A program made the translations under genes and the position numbers. The notes under the pieces were generated by a model that saw nothing but the letters and a program-made list of their open reading frames with translations, made no database searches and was not told the DNA's origin. Shown one piece after another: positions 13,236-25,100 of a stretch of 64,000 bases of DNA (within the stretch, counting starts at the first letter, position 1; each line of letters begins with the position of its first letter). The stretch spans positions 690,001-754,000 of the forward strand of contig VIIQ02000600.1 of NCBI GenBank assembly GCA_007449985.2. Reading direction: 5' to 3'. This stretch comes from Desmodesmus armatus (Eukaryota > Chlorophyta > Chlorophyceae > Sphaeropleales > Scenedesmaceae).

Positions 13236-14229
13236 CATGCACACAGCACAGGCGGCAACATGTCAAAGATCGGTGACAGGCTGTGACATGTCGTGTTGCC
13301 GCGTCAGACCTCATTCACAGGCATTGAAGCGGAAAGGCCAGCACCAGCAGCACTCGCAGCGCAACCATCATGTACAGTGGGTATGTGACATGCCTACTCC
13401 AAGTTTTTGGAAGCCGTCAGAGCACCCATTCTGTTTCAGGGCAGTCTCAACCAGGCCGCTCAGCTAGGAATAGCGCCCTGACACTCACCCTGTCTCAGCC
13501 GTCAACATGCCAAACATGAACAGCTGAGGCACCTTGGCGAAGGTCTTGGGCTTGGCAATGCCACCAGCAATGGTCTTTGTGACGGAGCCTCCCAGCAGCA
13601 TGGCTCCCAGGAACTCAAACACAGAAGCAATGGCCACAGCTGACCACATGGATAGCGTGCGGGAGCCTGCAGCATTCAGGGACAGCAAAAACATCATGTT
13701 TTGGCATGATGCCAAGCAGTTTGGGGGTGTAGGCATACCAAGGCTGCATCATATGCTCAACCACGTAGCTACAGGTACTACCTAGAGCCGGGCTCTGAAG
13801 GGGTCTGCCAGGGCAGGGAATCTTGGCTGGCGGCTGGCAGCATCTGACTGCAGCAAGGTGGTTTCTGGCGGCTGCTGCTTACCGACAGAGGTACCAAAGG
13901 CATTGGCCACGTCATTGGCTCCAATGCCATAAGCATCCAGCCAGGCGATGATGCCATGGACCACTGCAGACACAAACAGAGCACACAGCAGCAAGGTCAG
14001 AGCACAGCACCTGCGGTGTCGGAATTGCAAGGCTTGCACCGATCTGCGCCCGGCATGACTTTTGGGGATTCAGAGTCAGCAGGAAGACGGTCCGCCAGCT
14101 CGGAAAGTCAGGCATGGCAAATGCAACTGCGCAGCGGTGATCGCACAATCAGCAATTACTGCAGCGACCAGGGGGCCATGGTTAACACGGCAACCTACCA
14201 ATGAGCCATGTATACTGCGTCCACGCCAT
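10207..14229 (-). CDS. PTB: PHO4-family phosphate symporter, tandem copy B
   Basis: Ten exons (minus): 14199-14229, 13883-13963, 13489-13666, 12853-13189, 12521-12599, 12248-12365, 11741-11897, 11291-11473, 10756-11043, 10207-10536. They total 1782 nt, 593 residues, all in phase. It starts [18 protein letters not shown]. It keeps both GANDVAN signatures and both STTH loops. Exon lengths equal those of copy A except in three places: the exon that matches A exon 5 is split by an extra intron (12366-12520), the polar loop is one residue shorter, and the C-terminal exon is 12 codons longer. A long CTG tract (13192-13234) lies directly before the acceptor at 13189. No P1BS site was found in the first kilobase or so upstream. 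Role as for copy A; expression probably differs. Confidence 0.93.
11079..11102. repeat. GAT trinucleotide repeat
   Basis: About eight ATG/GAT units in the intron between exons 7 and 8 of PTB copy B (numbered by the copy A exon scheme), close to the acceptor of exon 8. Confidence 0.85.
13192..13234. repeat. CAG/CTG repeat at an intron acceptor of PTB copy B
   Basis: Roughly fourteen CAG units (CTG on the coding strand) run straight into the CTGCAG acceptor of exon 4. The tract stands where a pyrimidine tract would be. Copies A and C have only short CTG-rich acceptors here. Confidence 0.85.
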
Positions 14230-17078
14230 CTCAGCACAGACGAGGAACGGGAAAACTCCGAAAGACCCGGGTAAGAGGAAAAGATGCGGTTGCAACAGGG
14301 GGAGGTACAGAGACGTAGTTAGGTGCGCAAGTGACTCCAAAATGGATGTGCAACTCACAGGGCGCTCATATGGAGGGATGACCAGGGTGTGCCCCCGGCA
14401 TCCGAATCCAAGGAATCAAAAAAGCATCTGACATGTAACATTATGCCGGTATGGAAGAACACACAAAAATAAAAAGTAACACAACCTGAATAATACCAAA
14501 GTTTCCCAGATCCCTGAGGGAGTGCTGACAACTTGAGGGCTGGACAGGTTGGACAGACATCTCCTCTCGTAAGTTCTCGCGGCCTGTAGATAACTTACAT
14601 TGAACAATCAAGAAGGTATTTCCAAGGTTTCGGGGTGTTCCGCTGTGATGCTTTGTACAGCAGGTGCCGGTACAGTCACGTGCCGGATGTGCAGGTGAAT
14701 CCTCGACTGGCCTCCATCACCTACCTGGTACACCATCACAAAAAAGTCCCGCTGTGGTCACACACCAAGGTTTGCTGCTGGTTCGCGCTGCATTGTCTGC
14801 CCATTGGCCACATCACTGCCAGGCTGGCAGAGCCAGCACACCACCTGCATGTTACCACCTACACCACCTGCATGCTGCGCATATGTGCATCACAGGTGCG
14901 CTCTCTGCCACCGCTCTCTGCATGCAAGCTCGGTGCTGGGTGTCACGTCACACAATTGTGCGCAGTGTTTCCTGTCCAGACTTGGCACGACAGCGCAGGA
15001 GGAAAAATGTGTCCGTGTGATAATATCAGTGCAATTATCAATAGTAACTGGGGAGGCAGGATAGTTGCCATCGGTCAGTAACAGTGACCTGTCTGGTCTC
15101 AAGCTTGTGCAGACATGCCGCCTCCAGCTCAATATCGTGCCGCATTGCCAGTGCTAACAGCACCAGCACCCCAGGAGAACTGACAGCTGGCACCAAGTCC
15201 ACACACGCACTGCTGACCCCAAGACCTTTGTCAAAGCACTGCTGCCCCAGTGACACGTGCTTGTGCCAAGGTTTCCAACTGCCTGAGCACGAGTAATTGC
15301 TGCGCTTCGAGGGCGTCTGCGCAGCAGCAGTTTAACTGCCTCGCAGGCAGCCAAGTAGCAGCAGGCCGCAGAGCGAGCAGCATGGAGGTTGAAGCAGGCA
15401 GCGTTGGTTGGTGCTGTGCTGGGCACATGCGGCAGATAATACGTTGTAGCTGCTGCCTGGCTGGGTGGGGGCATGCGGCTGTCACTGAACTTTTGACTGG
15501 GGTGAACGACACTTTTTGGCGGGAGAAAGCATTGTTCAACATAAGCAGGTTACCAACTCGCATGCATCTGTACCAACTTAGCCACAGTCATGCAGGCAGC
15601 CCACCTTTGCAGTGCAGTTGCATGCATCCACAAAAGTACCTACCAGGTGGTGCCACTGCCACAGCATGATGCACAACAAACGACCTTGCTTCAGGTCCTG
15701 CCCATGGTGGACACCCACATGAACCGCTTTACAGCAGGTGATGCACTTACTAGGTAAACACATAGTGTGCAAAACACTTGGGCATAAGCGAGCGCACATT
15801 TATAACTGTTCCAGCCAGACTGTTTGCAACAGCATGCTGAAGATGTCCGGACTGGTGCATTCGCATATCACAAATCACTCCGCCCCAATCAGCAAGCAGC
15901 AGTACCCTAGTCAACCACCTCTCACGAGTACGGTGCCTAGCCTGCCACAAGTACTGTCCCTCATACACCACATCATACAAAAACTTCAAGCCACTTCGCT
16001 TATCACCAGTTGCAGTATGGAGCAAAGTCTGCTAAAGCAGCCTGTCTGATAGAGCACGACAACTGCCAGTGCCGATAGTGTTGGTACCACCAAGTAGTGG
16101 CTTTTGATCTATCACACAAACTTTATTAGGCCTTGCCTTATGTAAGCACCATGTTGCCCTCACCACCGCCATCCAGGTTGGTGTTATGAGACAACACCCA
16201 CGGTGGTGTCAGATTACAAGTGTGCATACTAGTATGCCACACCAAATGACAAGGTGACAAGACTGTTCTGGCGTGGCAACACATTATGTGGCTGGTAGCA
16301 AGCCCACAGCCTGCTGCACCCTGTCTGCATTACAGCCAACAGAACCACAAACCATCCAATGCCTGCCAGGCTACCACACCCCAAAAATAAACGACCGAAT
16401 GAGCTCACCATCACACAACATCGACATACCAACTGGTGCAGCAGGGGCAGCAGTATCAATCAGAACCAAACACGCCACAGCAGACAGCAGTAGCAGAACA
16501 CAGAGATACCACACATGTACGCATACTCACCTCCCTGCATGTCAATGGGGGCAGCAAAAGAAGCACTGGCAACTGGCCAAACAGCAACCCCACCCACCAC
16601 CTGAAGCCACCAGCCATCACAGGCCAAATGCATCAAGCAAATGCAAGCATGAAGCACAGGTCAACCTGCAAGAAGTAATACTACATGATGCAGATGCAGC
16701 ATTCAAGCATACGGCATGAACGAAAAGCAGCAAACACGAGGAACGGACAGAAACACATCAGCAGACTGTACAGGCCAATCAGCTGGCAAAAAAGCGCACG
16801 CCTCATAACTCCAAACAAGCTTGGCACGCTACCGCCTGGCAGCGCCCACAGCCCTTGCCAACCAGGCTCACGACAACAACAGAGACCCAAGGTGCAACAG
16901 CGCTGCCATAGGCTGACTGGACCCTGCCAAGGCCCCAACCATATCCCTGCCAACGCCCCAACATGCCCAAGGCACCACAGCACACATGGAATCCCTCCCC
17001 ACACAGCCGTACAGGTAGTATCCACAACCTCATAACCCACAGTGGCGTACAGTGCTTACATGCACCATACTAAGCAAT
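14230..17078. other. Intergenic region between PTB copies B and C
   Basis: The longest gap inside the array, about 2.8 kb. I see the copy B promoter side, the copy C 3' end with a TGTAA motif at 17056-17060, and no exon with family similarity. Open frames are short and unsupported. No tRNA or repeat unit was recognised. Confidence 0.55.
17056..17060 (-). terminator. Candidate poly(A) signal TGTAA, PTB copy C
   Basis: TGTAA on the minus strand about 20 nt after the copy C stop codon. TGTAA is the usual polyadenylation signal of chlorophyte algae. The implied 3' UTR is short, so a more distal site may also be used. Confidence 0.4.
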
Positions 17079-20000
17079 TCAAGCCTGCAGCTGTGAGTTT
17101 GCCAGCTGGTTCACATCCTTCAGGCTACTGATAATGCCTTGGTTGGAGATCCAGGACTTGCTGGGGTTGCCCAGAGCCTTGAAATCCTTCTGCTCCTGTG
17201 CCAGCTGGGCATTCAGCGGAGGCTGCTGAGCAGCAGGCAAGCCACCCAGGGTACCCAGGGTGGAGTTTGTAGTGCTGATGGCTGCTGAACGCAGGTCAAC
17301 AAGGTCGTTGGTCTCAATGCGGCCAGGGGTGTAGACAGCCAGGGCAAAGAGCAAGCCACTACAGAAACCAGCAGCCACCAGAGTCATCACCTGCACACCA
17401 GAAAAGCACAGCATTGTGAGTATGCCGAGCGAGCAGACATAAGCTAACAGACAAGCGTAGGCATGTCAAGCAGCTGCAACAAAATATCTCAGCTGTCGCC
17501 TTGCTTGCTGCCACACCTTGACACATCTGCATGCAAATGAAGAAAGCCTTGCACCGCCATTCCGCATTGGCTAGCACAGATGTATACAAATGGCGCTGGC
17601 GCTTATCCCCAGGCATATTTTCACACTGACAAACAAGATGCCACCCTGCCAAAGTTGCAGTGGAAGCCTTGACCCTGCCACTTACCCAGCCGGCGAACAT
17701 CTTGCCGTACAGCTTCCAGTTGAGGGCGGCCCACCTCCCCTCAGCAATACCTCCACCAGCAGTGGCACCAGTGATGGTGTGGGTGGTGGACAGGGAAGGC
17801 CGATAGCGGAGCCGGCGGCAATCACAAGGGCCGTGGCGGTCTCCATGCAGAAACCACGGCTGGGTGTGATGTGTGCACACTTGACACCCAACACACGCAT
17901 GATCTTGTAGCCGTAGGTTGCAAGGCCAATGACAATGCCTGTGGCACCCAAGGCCAGAATCCAGGGGTACACCTGTGCGACAGTGGGGTGAACACGCGGT
18001 TCGGTTTGTAATGCATGGCGTAGTGTATGCAACACAAGCGACATCACACTATGTTGACGCCTGTGTGATGAGTTGCTGGGCATGCTGCCAATACGGCAAA
18101 CCCAGCTCCTGTGCGTCAGAGCTGCACCCAGAAGGCTTGCAGCAACAGCACCAAGGCAACATGAAGAGTCATCGTCCTTGTACCAACACGCCCACCATGA
18201 TTATTCATGTTTGGCACCAAGCTTGCCAAGCTGTGGAAGATTACTTAGTGGCAAAAAGGATAGCTCCAGTTGGATGCTCTCAGTAAGGCTTACCTCAGCA
18301 TTGCTGCCTGGCACGGCAAAGTTCTGGTAGACATAGTAAGCGGCGCTGAAGGACCCGATGGAGTTGGCAACGTCATTGGCGCCGTGTGCGAAGGACATGG
18401 CGCATGCAGAGATGACCTGCAGGACCTTGAACACTGTCTCCGTACGGGGGTCAAACTTCTCAGCAGCGTCGTGCATCTGCAGGCAGCAGCAGCAGCAACA
18501 GGGGGAAAGCATGCATATGGGGAAACCTGGATGCAGCTGTGCACTTTTGAGTACTATCGATGTCAGACACTCCTGCCTAGAGGCTAGCAGGATGCACATA
18601 GCAGGAGGCTAGCCTCGCCACCCAGAGCTGAGGCCAGCACAAACCCAACAGGTCAGCACGCCAGCAATGCATCACGTCCATGGCCGACCTCAGGGCTTAC
18701 CACCTCCCGGCTTGCCGCTTCAGGGCAAAACTCTACGCTATTTAGTCAATGCAAGTCTCCCACTCCCAAGGAAGCTCGAGGCTTGCTTGGGCAATGGCAA
18801 AGCTTTAAACCCTGACAAATCACGGTTTGAGGCTGCTTGACCTGCAGGTTGCTGCGCAGCGTCGGCTGCCACTTGCAAAGAGCCTGTGCAAATCCCCACA
18901 GCACTAGCAGTCATGCCACGCACCGCAGTCAGGTTGGTATCATCAGCGATGTCGTCGTGGATGTCGTGGTTGAGACCGGACAGCGCATGGTTGCGTGCAC
19001 GTGTGAAGAAGGCCTTCCAGGACTTGTCATTGGGGTCAACCTCGATGGGCTTCAACTTGTCAGCAATGCCCTTCTGGAACCTGCGGTGAGAGATTGCAGA
19101 CAGCAGGGAACCATACATGTAAAGATATGCATTGCTCGCGTTCAGTTTGTACCTGGGGGTATTGCTTGTTGCAATGCGTTGCAATGCGTTTCGCACTCGA
19201 GAGCTGCCTGCAAACAACATCTTGGGATCTTGCCAGTGGCAAGCAAGCTAGCTGGACAGAAGGAAGCGTGGTCATACGAGACACGAGGCAAGCCAGGAGG
19301 TCTTGCAGAACAGCGTCTTTCCTTTTGCATTATGGGCTCAGGACTTTGGCAGGCAGCAAACCGCCAGTCGGCAGTGCCAATTCTCGTCAAACACCACAGT
19401 CCCTGCCAGTGCCTACCTGTCCTCTTGCACATGGAGGCGGTACGACCCAGGGTGCTTGCCATCAGTCGCGGCCTCAGTCTCCTTCTGTGCCTCAGCATGG
19501 TGCTCATCATATTGGCGCAGGGAGCGGCGCATGATGGGCCACACCAGCAGGATGCTTAGCACACAGGCACCAGCACCGCCGATGGCAGCGTACCAGGCAG
19601 CGTCCTCAGGCTTGATTGACACAATGCTCCTCACTCCCTTGGTCTGCAGGCACAGCACAGCACAAAACAGCAGTAGGAAGTTGTGGGATATTGACGTTCG
19701 AGTTGTTCAGCCGCTGAAGCAATGGTGACAGTAGCAGGCACAAGCAGCCATCGCTGCTGGCTTTTGGTTCACAGCTGCTGCCTACCTTCCGACTACAACG
19801 GTTGCGTACCAACTACAACAGTTGCGTACCAACCACAGTAGGCACCCTCCTGCCCACAGCTGTGCTGTTGGAAAGGCACACCCTTACAGCACTCACCAGG
19901 ATGAAGAAGAGGTTGATGAAGAAGGTCAGCAAGATGAGGATAGGCAGCACCCAGAAGGCAATCTTGGTGCTGTTGGCGCGGCGCAAGACCAAAGTACGGA

Positions 20001-21570
20001 TGGCCAGGAAGAGCACCAGGGTGATGAGGGCGGCCAGCAGGGGGGACAGGAACCAGGAGATCACCACTGGCACGATGCCTGCGATGTAGGGGAAGTCCTT
20101 GGCGGGCGCATACCACACCACACCGTCGCCACCGCCAAACACCAGGGCGAAACCGATGATGCCACCAACTGCAGGAAACGAGGCGGGTTCAAAAACGGCA
20201 GTTGTCAGATGAGGGTACTGCTGCTGTCAATCCAAGGGTGCTATCTCCCACTGTGTGCTACTGAGAGCTGTGCCGCTGCTGCCGGCACTCACAAAATGAC
20301 TTGGTGAAACTGTACTTGGAACTTGAACCTCGTTCTGTAATTGCAATGTGAATGCTATGTGACTGCAATATACATAGCAATGCAACAGACAGAAGAATGC
20401 AGCACTAGAAGTGCTAGACAAGCCTATCAATGCCACTTACTGATGGAGTGGGTGGTGGAGACCGGCAATTCCAGGTAAGTAGCCAGGAGCAGCCAGATGG
20501 CAGCCCTGCAGGATAAATGCAGCCAAGACATTATGCACTCAATAGGTTTTCCAGAAGCCTCCTGCTGTGGCGGTGCATAACCGGTGAAAGTATCTACTTG
20601 TAAAAACCTCCTCCCCCAAAAATTATAACGGCCTGAGCACCTGTTCTCCCTCTGCAAGCGCCTTCTTGAATGGGCACTGTGGGTTGCCCTGTCAAAGCTG
20701 CATGGTGTGCAATGCTTGCAAGGAACAGGCACACATGCATCCCACTCCAGCTGCTGCATTCCAGGCAGTCCCACATCCTCCACAGCTGCTGCTCACACTC
20801 ACCCTGTCTCAGCTGTCAACATGCCAAACATGAACAGCTGTGGGTACTTGGCAAAGGTGGCTGGCCTGGCAATGCCTCCAGCGATGGTCTTTGTGACGGA
20901 GCCTCCCAGCAGCATGGCACCCAAGAACTCAAACACAGCAGCGATGGCCACAGCCGACCACATGGACAGCGTGCGGGAGCCTGCATTGAAGGGGACAGAC
21001 TGTTGTTCAACATCTCGTGAGCAATGCTGACATGAGAATCTATCCTATCAGTCGTGCTACTTCAGGCACAAAGAAACCTGGGCCAGGCCCCTGCCAGTTT
21101 CTGCACTGCTTCCCCCTCTGAACGCCCCCTGCAGACTCTTGCTCCACTCACCAACTGAAGTGCCAAATGAATTGGCCACATCATTCGCTCCAATTCCATA
21201 GGCGTCAATCCAGGCTATGATGCCATGAAAAACTGCCAGGAGACAAGGCAGCGGCAACAGCAGTCATAGCAGCAGTAGCAGCAGCAGTGGCAGCATGGAT
21301 GACTCAGATCAGGGCATATGCTAAGATAAAGCAGCACTGGAGGGCTGCAAGAGCATCCTCTGCAACGCCATAATGATATTCTATCTGTAGATACTTGAGC
21401 CTCGCGAGAAAAGTGCGACAGTGCATGCAACCGAGCGGGTGTGCAGTTGCAACTGCCACGCGCACAAAACACTGGGAGCCCGAAAGCGACTGTAGGCCGT
21501 CATTAGCAGCCCAAGCATGCAACGGAATGCTTTCCTCACCGATCAGGTGTGTGTAGGCGTGCCACGCCAT
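17079..21570 (-). CDS. PTB: PHO4-family phosphate symporter, tandem copy C, with a one-base frameshift
   Basis: Ten exons (minus): 21540-21570, 21152-21232, 20803-20980, 20441-20505, 19897-20168, 19417-19643, 18924-19080, 18294-18476, 17686-17972, 17079-17390. It starts [18 protein letters not shown] and has both GANDVAN signatures. Two features set it apart. The exon matching A exon 4 is split by an extra intron (20169-20440). The exon matching A exon 8 is 287 nt instead of 288: copies A and B read ...[12 protein letters not shown], but here one G is missing at 17793-17795 and the frame breaks just before the second STTH loop. Exons on both sides keep coding quality. If real, the last 150 or so residues are lost; if a base-calling error in a G run, the product is about 597 residues. 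I cannot tell which. Confidence 0.85.
19793..19835. repeat. Short tandem repeat in an intron of PTB copy C
   Basis: About two and a half copies of an 18-20 nt unit containing CAACTACAACAGTTGCGTAC, in the intron before the exon that ends TKG in other copies. Confidence 0.7.
21314..21321. promoter_or_regulatory. P1BS-like site (GNATATNC) in intron 1 of PTB copy C
   Basis: GCATATGC fits GNATATNC. It lies inside intron 1, about 250 nt after the start codon, and is a weaker candidate than the upstream site at 21722. Confidence 0.3.
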
Positions 21571-21721
21571 GTCGGAACCGCTGGGTCGCAGGCGAAAGAA
21601 GTGCAACCAAACGAGATCCTGCGCGTTGACGATGCAGAGAACTTGAAGTTGGTCTCTGTGGTGCCTCTGGAATTCCTGTTGCCTTGCCAGCCTCCTTGTT
21701 ATGGTGGATTGATCATCGCCC

Positions 21722-21729
21722 GAATATTC
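21722..21729. promoter_or_regulatory. P1BS-like site (GNATATNC) upstream of PTB copy C
   Basis: GAATATTC is a full palindromic match to the PHR1/PSR1-type element GNATATNC, about 152 nt before the copy C start codon. Role in phosphate-starvation induction is inferred from the motif and the neighbouring transporter. Confidence 0.5.
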
Positions 21730-22070
21730 GGGGAGGCGTGCGTCATTGATGCGAGACCACAGCAACTGCATGGAAACGAGGGGCGTAGCCAAAATGTCTC
21801 ATTGTATTGTACATCATGCATATCGACGCAGCAAACTATGCGCATGCTGCTGCTACTATCCCTGTTAGCTCCTTGGGCCAGGGTGGCAATGCGCGCATTG
21901 TCCTACTGCTGCCAATGCGCAATCTGCCATCTGTAACACACTCACAGGCCTGCCCCAACCCATTTGTCCAGCCATTTGCTAGGGCCGCATGAATGATCTC
22001 CTCTCCTGTTGCAAAACCAAGGATCATCCCATCCCCCCACCTCGGCACACCTGACCTTTTAACACCAGCA

Positions 22071-22075
22071 TTACA
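22071..22075 (-). terminator. Candidate poly(A) signal TGTAA, RTCA
   Basis: TGTAA on the minus strand about 45 nt after the RTCA stop codon, at the spacing usual for chlorophyte genes. Confidence 0.5.
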
Positions 22076-22119
22076 AATGCAAGCATCATTGGACACCACC
22101 ACGGACAGCTCACCGCTGC

Positions 22120-25100
22120 TTAGCTGTTGCGCACAACAACTCCAGCTCCAGTGCATTGCACAAGGTACAGATGTTGTCCCTCCTTGCCATCAGCCTCTGC
22201 AGCAGGGAGTGTGCTGGTGTGAAACTTGACCTCAGGCAGCAGCTGCTCTGCGATGGACATTGCTGTGCGTGTGTGCAGCGTCAGCTCCCCACACAGCATG
22301 CTGCTGTGCCCCTCGGCCAAGGCCATGAAGATTATGAGCTGGTCTTGCATCCTGCAGGCGAAATGCGGGCACAGGTCACAGCAGGGTTGTGAGCAGCGCA
22401 GCGTGTAGAACCTGCGCGCACCCCAGGGTACTGCAGCTGTTGCCGAAGAATGCACACCAGCCCCAGCTACATATGCAGCACCACATTCTCACGATCAACC
22501 GCACCTCAGCGACGTCTGCGCAAAACAGCTGCAGCTGCGCAGCAGACCCGCCAATATTCTAGCACTGAAGATGCCCAGGTGCTGTGTATACTGGTGTTCC
22601 AGGCACTGCCACATGCACACCACAATGATTATCAGATCTGGCGCTGCCGCATGCCCACCATTGATCTACAGCAGCACCGCTGCGCAGCTCCTCCAGCAGG
22701 TCCCTAGCAGCCATTGCTAGGTCACCCACATCAACCCAGCCACACATGCAGCGACATATGCTCAAGATCAACCACACTTCAACTTTTCCCACACAGCTAC
22801 AGCTGCGTCCAGCAGACGCGCCAATACAGTCATCCAACTGGAGCCCCTGTAGCTGCCCAGGTGATGTGTACACCGATATTCAGTTTCAGACCACCGCGCG
22901 GTGTCAGAAGCTCACCATTGGTCCACAGCAGCACCACTGCGCAGCTCCTCCAGCAGATCCCTAGCAGCCATAGTCCCCACAGCTTCTGCTGTCACACCTC
23001 GCTCTGCCAGCGCAGATGCACCATACAGGCAGCCTGAGGTGGTCTCAGCAATCAGCACAATGCTGCCACCGTCCCCTGTCGCTCGCTCAGGGGGCTCCTG
23101 CACTGCGTCGATGTCCACGACCACGCTGGGGATGCTGCTAGGGCTTCTGCTGCTGCCTTGAGGGGTGGTGTGCGCCTGCCCGGCGGCACTGCTGCCAGGC
23201 GCCGCTGTAGCTGCAGCATTGCTGACAGCCGCCGCTGCAGGTGCAGCATTGCTGCCAAGTGCCGTTGCCTCTGCAGCACTGCTGCCAGCCGCCGCTGCAG
23301 GTGCAGCACTGCTGCCTGGCGCCGTTGCAGCTGCAGCATTGCTGCCAGCGGCAGCTGTAGCTGCAGCACTGCTGCCTGGCGGTCCTGCATGGCTGCTGGG
23401 TCTTGCATGCGCAGCACCAAACAGCACCGCAGGATCCTGCAGCGCTGCCTTTAGGTGCTGCTTGGCTGCGGTCGCCATGCGCTGTGCAATCTCAGGCCGC
23501 AGCTTGCCTGCGGTCACTGCAAATCCACTAATTCTCACCAAATGGCCTCGGTCTGTGAGCTTCCAGGCTGGCAGGGGTGTGCCGGAGGGTAGGGCTGGTA
23601 CTGTCAGCTGCACCACGCCACCACCCTTTGGGTAGAAGCCCCTCCTGACGAGGTTGAGTGAGATGTCGGAAGCCAGGGGGCCGATGAGCCTTTTGAGGGT
23701 TGGGAGGAAGATATGTTGGAGGTAGCCGATGGGCGGGGCAAATGCTGCATCGGTGCCGCCTTTCAGGATGAGGCTGCTGGTGCTGTTACTGCTGCTGCTG
23801 CCTTTGTTGCGCTTGTTGGGCCTGTGTGGACGGGGCATTGCAGCGGTGGCAGGAACACGAAGCATACAGCGTGACATCAGTTCGCATACAGCAATATTTT
23901 GGGGTGTCACACCAATGTCAGGAAACTGTATGCATTGTTTGAAGTGAGCGCAGGGTGTACTTATGCTGTTGCCAGGTCAGGTTGTCAGCACCACTGTCTG
24001 CGCTCCCGCCCCCCCCCCCTTCCCAACATGCACACTGAACTGGACATTTGAACACCGCAGTAGCAATGCACGCGTCCCCTCTGCTGTCCTGCTGGCTACT
24101 TTCAAGCTGTAGTGTGCCGCACAACTTGCACTGCCACAAAGCCAACCGAAGCGCAGGCACAATATGCGTATTGGAGCTGTGTGCTGGGGTAAAGGTCCAA
24201 GTCAACACTCTGACATTTTTTGTGTACTGCATGCAGGGCGGTGCAGCTGCGTACATGCACGCTGTGCACTAGGTCACCGTTCAGTCCAGCACAGCTCACC
24301 GTTCTGGCTGGTTGGAATCCTCCACTGCAGCTGCAAACAGCAGCACTGGCAGTGCCTGCTGCACCATCAGTGTGCAGCTGCCTGCGGTCTTGGTGTCTGC
24401 TTCATAGCACCCTGCTGCTGGAGGGCCCTGACCAGGCTTAAAACTGCGAGGGTGTGGAATGGAGGGGCCAGGACAGGGGACAACAACCAGAGAAGTGGCT
24501 GGTGAATTATTCTCAAGCAAACCTGCAGTGGTTTTCACAGTGTCATGCCACTAGGCAGCACGATCATATCCCACCCCAGCAGCTTGCCTTGAATGCAAGT
24601 ACACAGTTTCACAATTGCGCACAGCTTGTGCAGGGGCCTGCACCAATGCACCTGCTCCAACCTGTTAAATAGGCCTACGCCTCTGGCCGCACCCCAAGAG
24701 TCCAGCGACAACCAAAATCCCAGACATTGAAAGCATTAAGCTGCCACCACAATCAATCATATACTTCCTCTGCACCCTCCTTACAAAAGTTCACCTGATG
24801 TTTGTGGATCTGATGCTGCCTCCATCAAGAGTGCCTCTGCAGATGCTGGCCACAAGCTGCAGGCCTGTCAAGTGCTGGGGGGATAGCCCAGGCTGCTTGC
24901 GCCCTGCATTGGCATTGGCAACCAACACTGCTGTCATGTAGTGCAGTGGGTTGCAATGATGATGATAAGACATGAACGGATTCTGCATTTTATTGTGCTT
25001 CTGGGGTGTTGACACTTGAGTCAAGACCCAGGGTGCAGCATGCAGCTGTGCAGCATCAGCCTGGCCTTCCGCAGACCTTCATCAGTCTGACTGCCCCAGT

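Larger units (their letters stand above)
21571..22119. other. Intergenic region, PTB copy C promoter and RTCA 3' UTR
   Basis: About 550 nt between the copy C start and the RTCA stop. It holds a P1BS-like palindrome at 21722-21729 and a TGTAA motif for RTCA at 22071-22075. No other feature was seen. Confidence 0.6.

Noticed and set aside
12562..13467. Plus-strand open frame of about 300 codons across PTB copy B exons
   Set aside because: Antisense shadow of conserved transporter exons; similar antisense frames occur at the same places in copies A and C.
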